Source of the DNA: Leptospiraceae bacterium
GTDB taxonomy: Bacteria > Spirochaetota > Leptospiria > Leptospirales > Leptospiraceae
Direction of reading: 5' to 3'
Assembly: GCA_015075105.1 (NCBI GenBank)
Contig: JABTUZ010000001.1
Coordinates: 1,809,001-1,873,000, forward strand
Length of the DNA stretch: 64,000 nucleotides
The notes beneath the pieces are model-generated. The model made no database searches. It was given only the letters and a program-made list of their open reading frames with translations, and was not told the DNA's origin. Below, one piece after another: positions 62,809 through 64,000 of this stretch. Positions within the stretch are counted from its first letter, which is position 1, and each line of letters starts with the position of its first letter. A program made the translations under genes and the position numbers.

Positions 62809-63948
62809 ATGCTAGAACTCATCACATTAGAAGGCGACAAAGTTTTTCCGGCTGGAACTGATATTGTTTCGGTTACGGGGAAATTTTATCCCAAAGAATC
62901 TATTGACGGTCAACTTTTCGGGACGTTAGTCGTCGATTCCTCTATTGTAAAATATCCATACATAAACCAATTGAATGGCTCAGATACGGAAGACATTTCG
63001 CTTAACGGCGATTTTGTCGTAGATGGTTTTTCCTTGCCGATTGATAAAGAAATTTATCCGGATGTAACGCTTTCAGGTGATGAATTTTTAAATGGATTTA
63101 GCTTTGGTCGTGGCTTTGGTCGCGGTCTTGGTCGTTCATTTGGCGGATTATCTAAAGGGCTTTCAAGGATGGGACGTGGGCTATCTCGAAGCGGAAGAAG
63201 TTTGTCAAGAGGTTTAGCAAAAAGCACTCAGTCTGTTTCTAAAGGATTGTCTCGGACAGGGCAGAGTTTGTCACGTGGAGTTAGTGCTTACGGTAAAAGT
63301 CTTGGAAAATTTTATTCTGGAATCGGTCGCGGTCTTGGTCGTGCAGGGACATAGCTTGCAAAAGGTTTGGGTCAAGTTGGTAGTCAATTAACTCAAGGTA
63401 TTGGTTCTATTGTTACTCAAGGGCAAGGACAGCCTCAAGAAGAAGAAGAACAACCAGAAGAGCAATTAAATGAAGATATACAATCTCAGGAAGAAGAATC
63501 AGATGAGCAAATATCTGAAGGTGAGGCCATGAACGATAATTTTCAAAATGAAGAAATTCCGGAGAATCCTCCTGAAATTAATGGTTGGGGTGATATAGCA
63601 CAGGGACTTTCTAATGTTGCTGGAAAAGTAAATTCTCCTTATGGACAGGTTGCGAGTCTTGGTTTGAATATTTTAAGTCAATTCGATAATAATAAAAAAC
63701 CAAGTCAAAACGCATTTGATATTTTACAAAAATTGAGAACTGTTCCGAAAAAATCAAAACCTGTAATTGTGAAAAAACCGAACGGACAAACTTCAATTAA
63801 AATGAAAACGGGAACACCAAATTTTAGATCGGATAATTCCACAGAAGGAAAGCCGTCTATTTTCGAAAATAAAGCGGTTTTGATTGGCGGAGCAGTTGTT
63901 TTAGCAGGTGGCGCATATTTACTTATGAACAAGGGAAAGAAAAAATGA
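62809..63948 (+). pseudogene. GR/SR-repeat structural-like protein split by an in-frame amber
   Basis: ATG 62809 starts MLELITLEGDKVFPAGTD; the frame's upstream part to 62725 is probably not translated. A beta-rich N-terminal domain (about 80 residues) is followed by a repeat region of GLGRS/GLSRxGRSLSRG type with basic residues. The frame then stops at TAG (63352-63354) and continues in the same frame to 63948 with LAKGLGQVGSQLTQGIGS, an acidic Gln/Glu-rich region and a C-terminal membrane helix (AVLIGGAVVLAGGAYLL) plus basic tail, the form of filamentous-phage coat proteins. Readthrough, sequencing error or a mutation could explain the TAG. Confidence 0.7.
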
Positions 63949-64000
63949 AAAAACCAAAATTGTCAAAATATCCAAAAATGCCAAAAACAACGGCAAGCCC
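63945..64000 (+). CDS. Lys/Pro-rich protein, 5' end only
   Basis: ATG at 63945 overlaps the preceding TGA as ATGA. The visible residues are MKKPKLSKYPKMPKTTASP, so the protein starts with a strongly basic, proline-rich segment. It continues beyond the window. No function can be assigned; the coupling shows the structural operon extends to the right. Confidence 0.55.
   Translation, partial: MKKPKLSKYPKMPKTTAS

Noticed and set aside
17194-63354. Reassignment of TAG as a sense codon
   Set aside because: Ordinary genes such as the DegT-type aminotransferase (stop at 4509-4511) use TAG as a normal terminator, and only two mobile-element frames are interrupted by it.

Overview
The window is a low-GC (roughly one-third G+C by eye) bacterial chromosome segment best explained as a member of the Leptospiraceae. 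Supporting signs are a gene of the DUF1564 type (a family I know mainly from Leptospira), short lipobox lipoproteins, an lpxD and an LptF/G permease (outer membrane with LPS), 7TM-linked SpoIIE phosphatase and 7TMR-DISM kinase receptors, and intergenic repeats with a GTGGGAACTCC core. No rRNA, tRNA, CRISPR array or integrase gene was seen.

Layout. 1-943 is a partial amidohydrolase. 998-6209 (+) holds lon, a DegT-type aminotransferase, a small anchored protein and an oxidoreductase. 12747-6220 (-) is a likely operon of a 7TM/HAMP/SpoIIE/TPR phosphatase, miaB and an LptF/LptG-family permease. lpxD (13066-14130) follows. 14131-18673 is an accessory island: a tandem intergenic duplication, a DUF1564-like gene, a 148-bp imperfect palindrome resembling an integron attC site, a nuclease-like gene, and a DNA methyltransferase gene split by an IS256-family remnant. 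18674-57175 is mostly housekeeping and envelope DNA: polysaccharide deacetylase, a CzcCBA-type RND efflux operon, pdhABC, a porin, a UbiD-family decarboxylase, topA, amidase, DEAD-box helicase, MgtC, ispD, acyl-CoA dehydrogenase, an ABC ATPase, an HATPase-HDOD fusion, a sensor kinase, a serine hydrolase and an HExxH lipoprotein.

57176-64000 is a second accessory region: an inverted truncated copy of the DUF1564 gene, a complete IS3-family element, then a tightly packed ssDNA-phage-like (filamentous-type) module. It carries small overlapping genes, a possible DUF736-like protein, a strong terminator, a G10 tract with hairpin, a Rep_trans-type replication initiator, a BrnT-like toxin/antitoxin pair preceded by a seven-codon leader ORF, a transglutaminase-like protein and a GR/SR-rich protein with a C-terminal membrane anchor interrupted by an amber codon. 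It runs off the right edge.

The most unusual signal is a dispersed palindromic repeat of about 124 bp with five clear copies (6350, 7928, 12864, 15742, 36526) and one possible degenerate copy (46236). Its ends are conserved as imperfect inverted repeats, but its internal hairpins are rebuilt with different sequences that still pair. Two copies lie in frame inside the LptF/G gene and add about 41-42 residues to each cytoplasmic tail, which recalls the Rickettsia palindromic elements.
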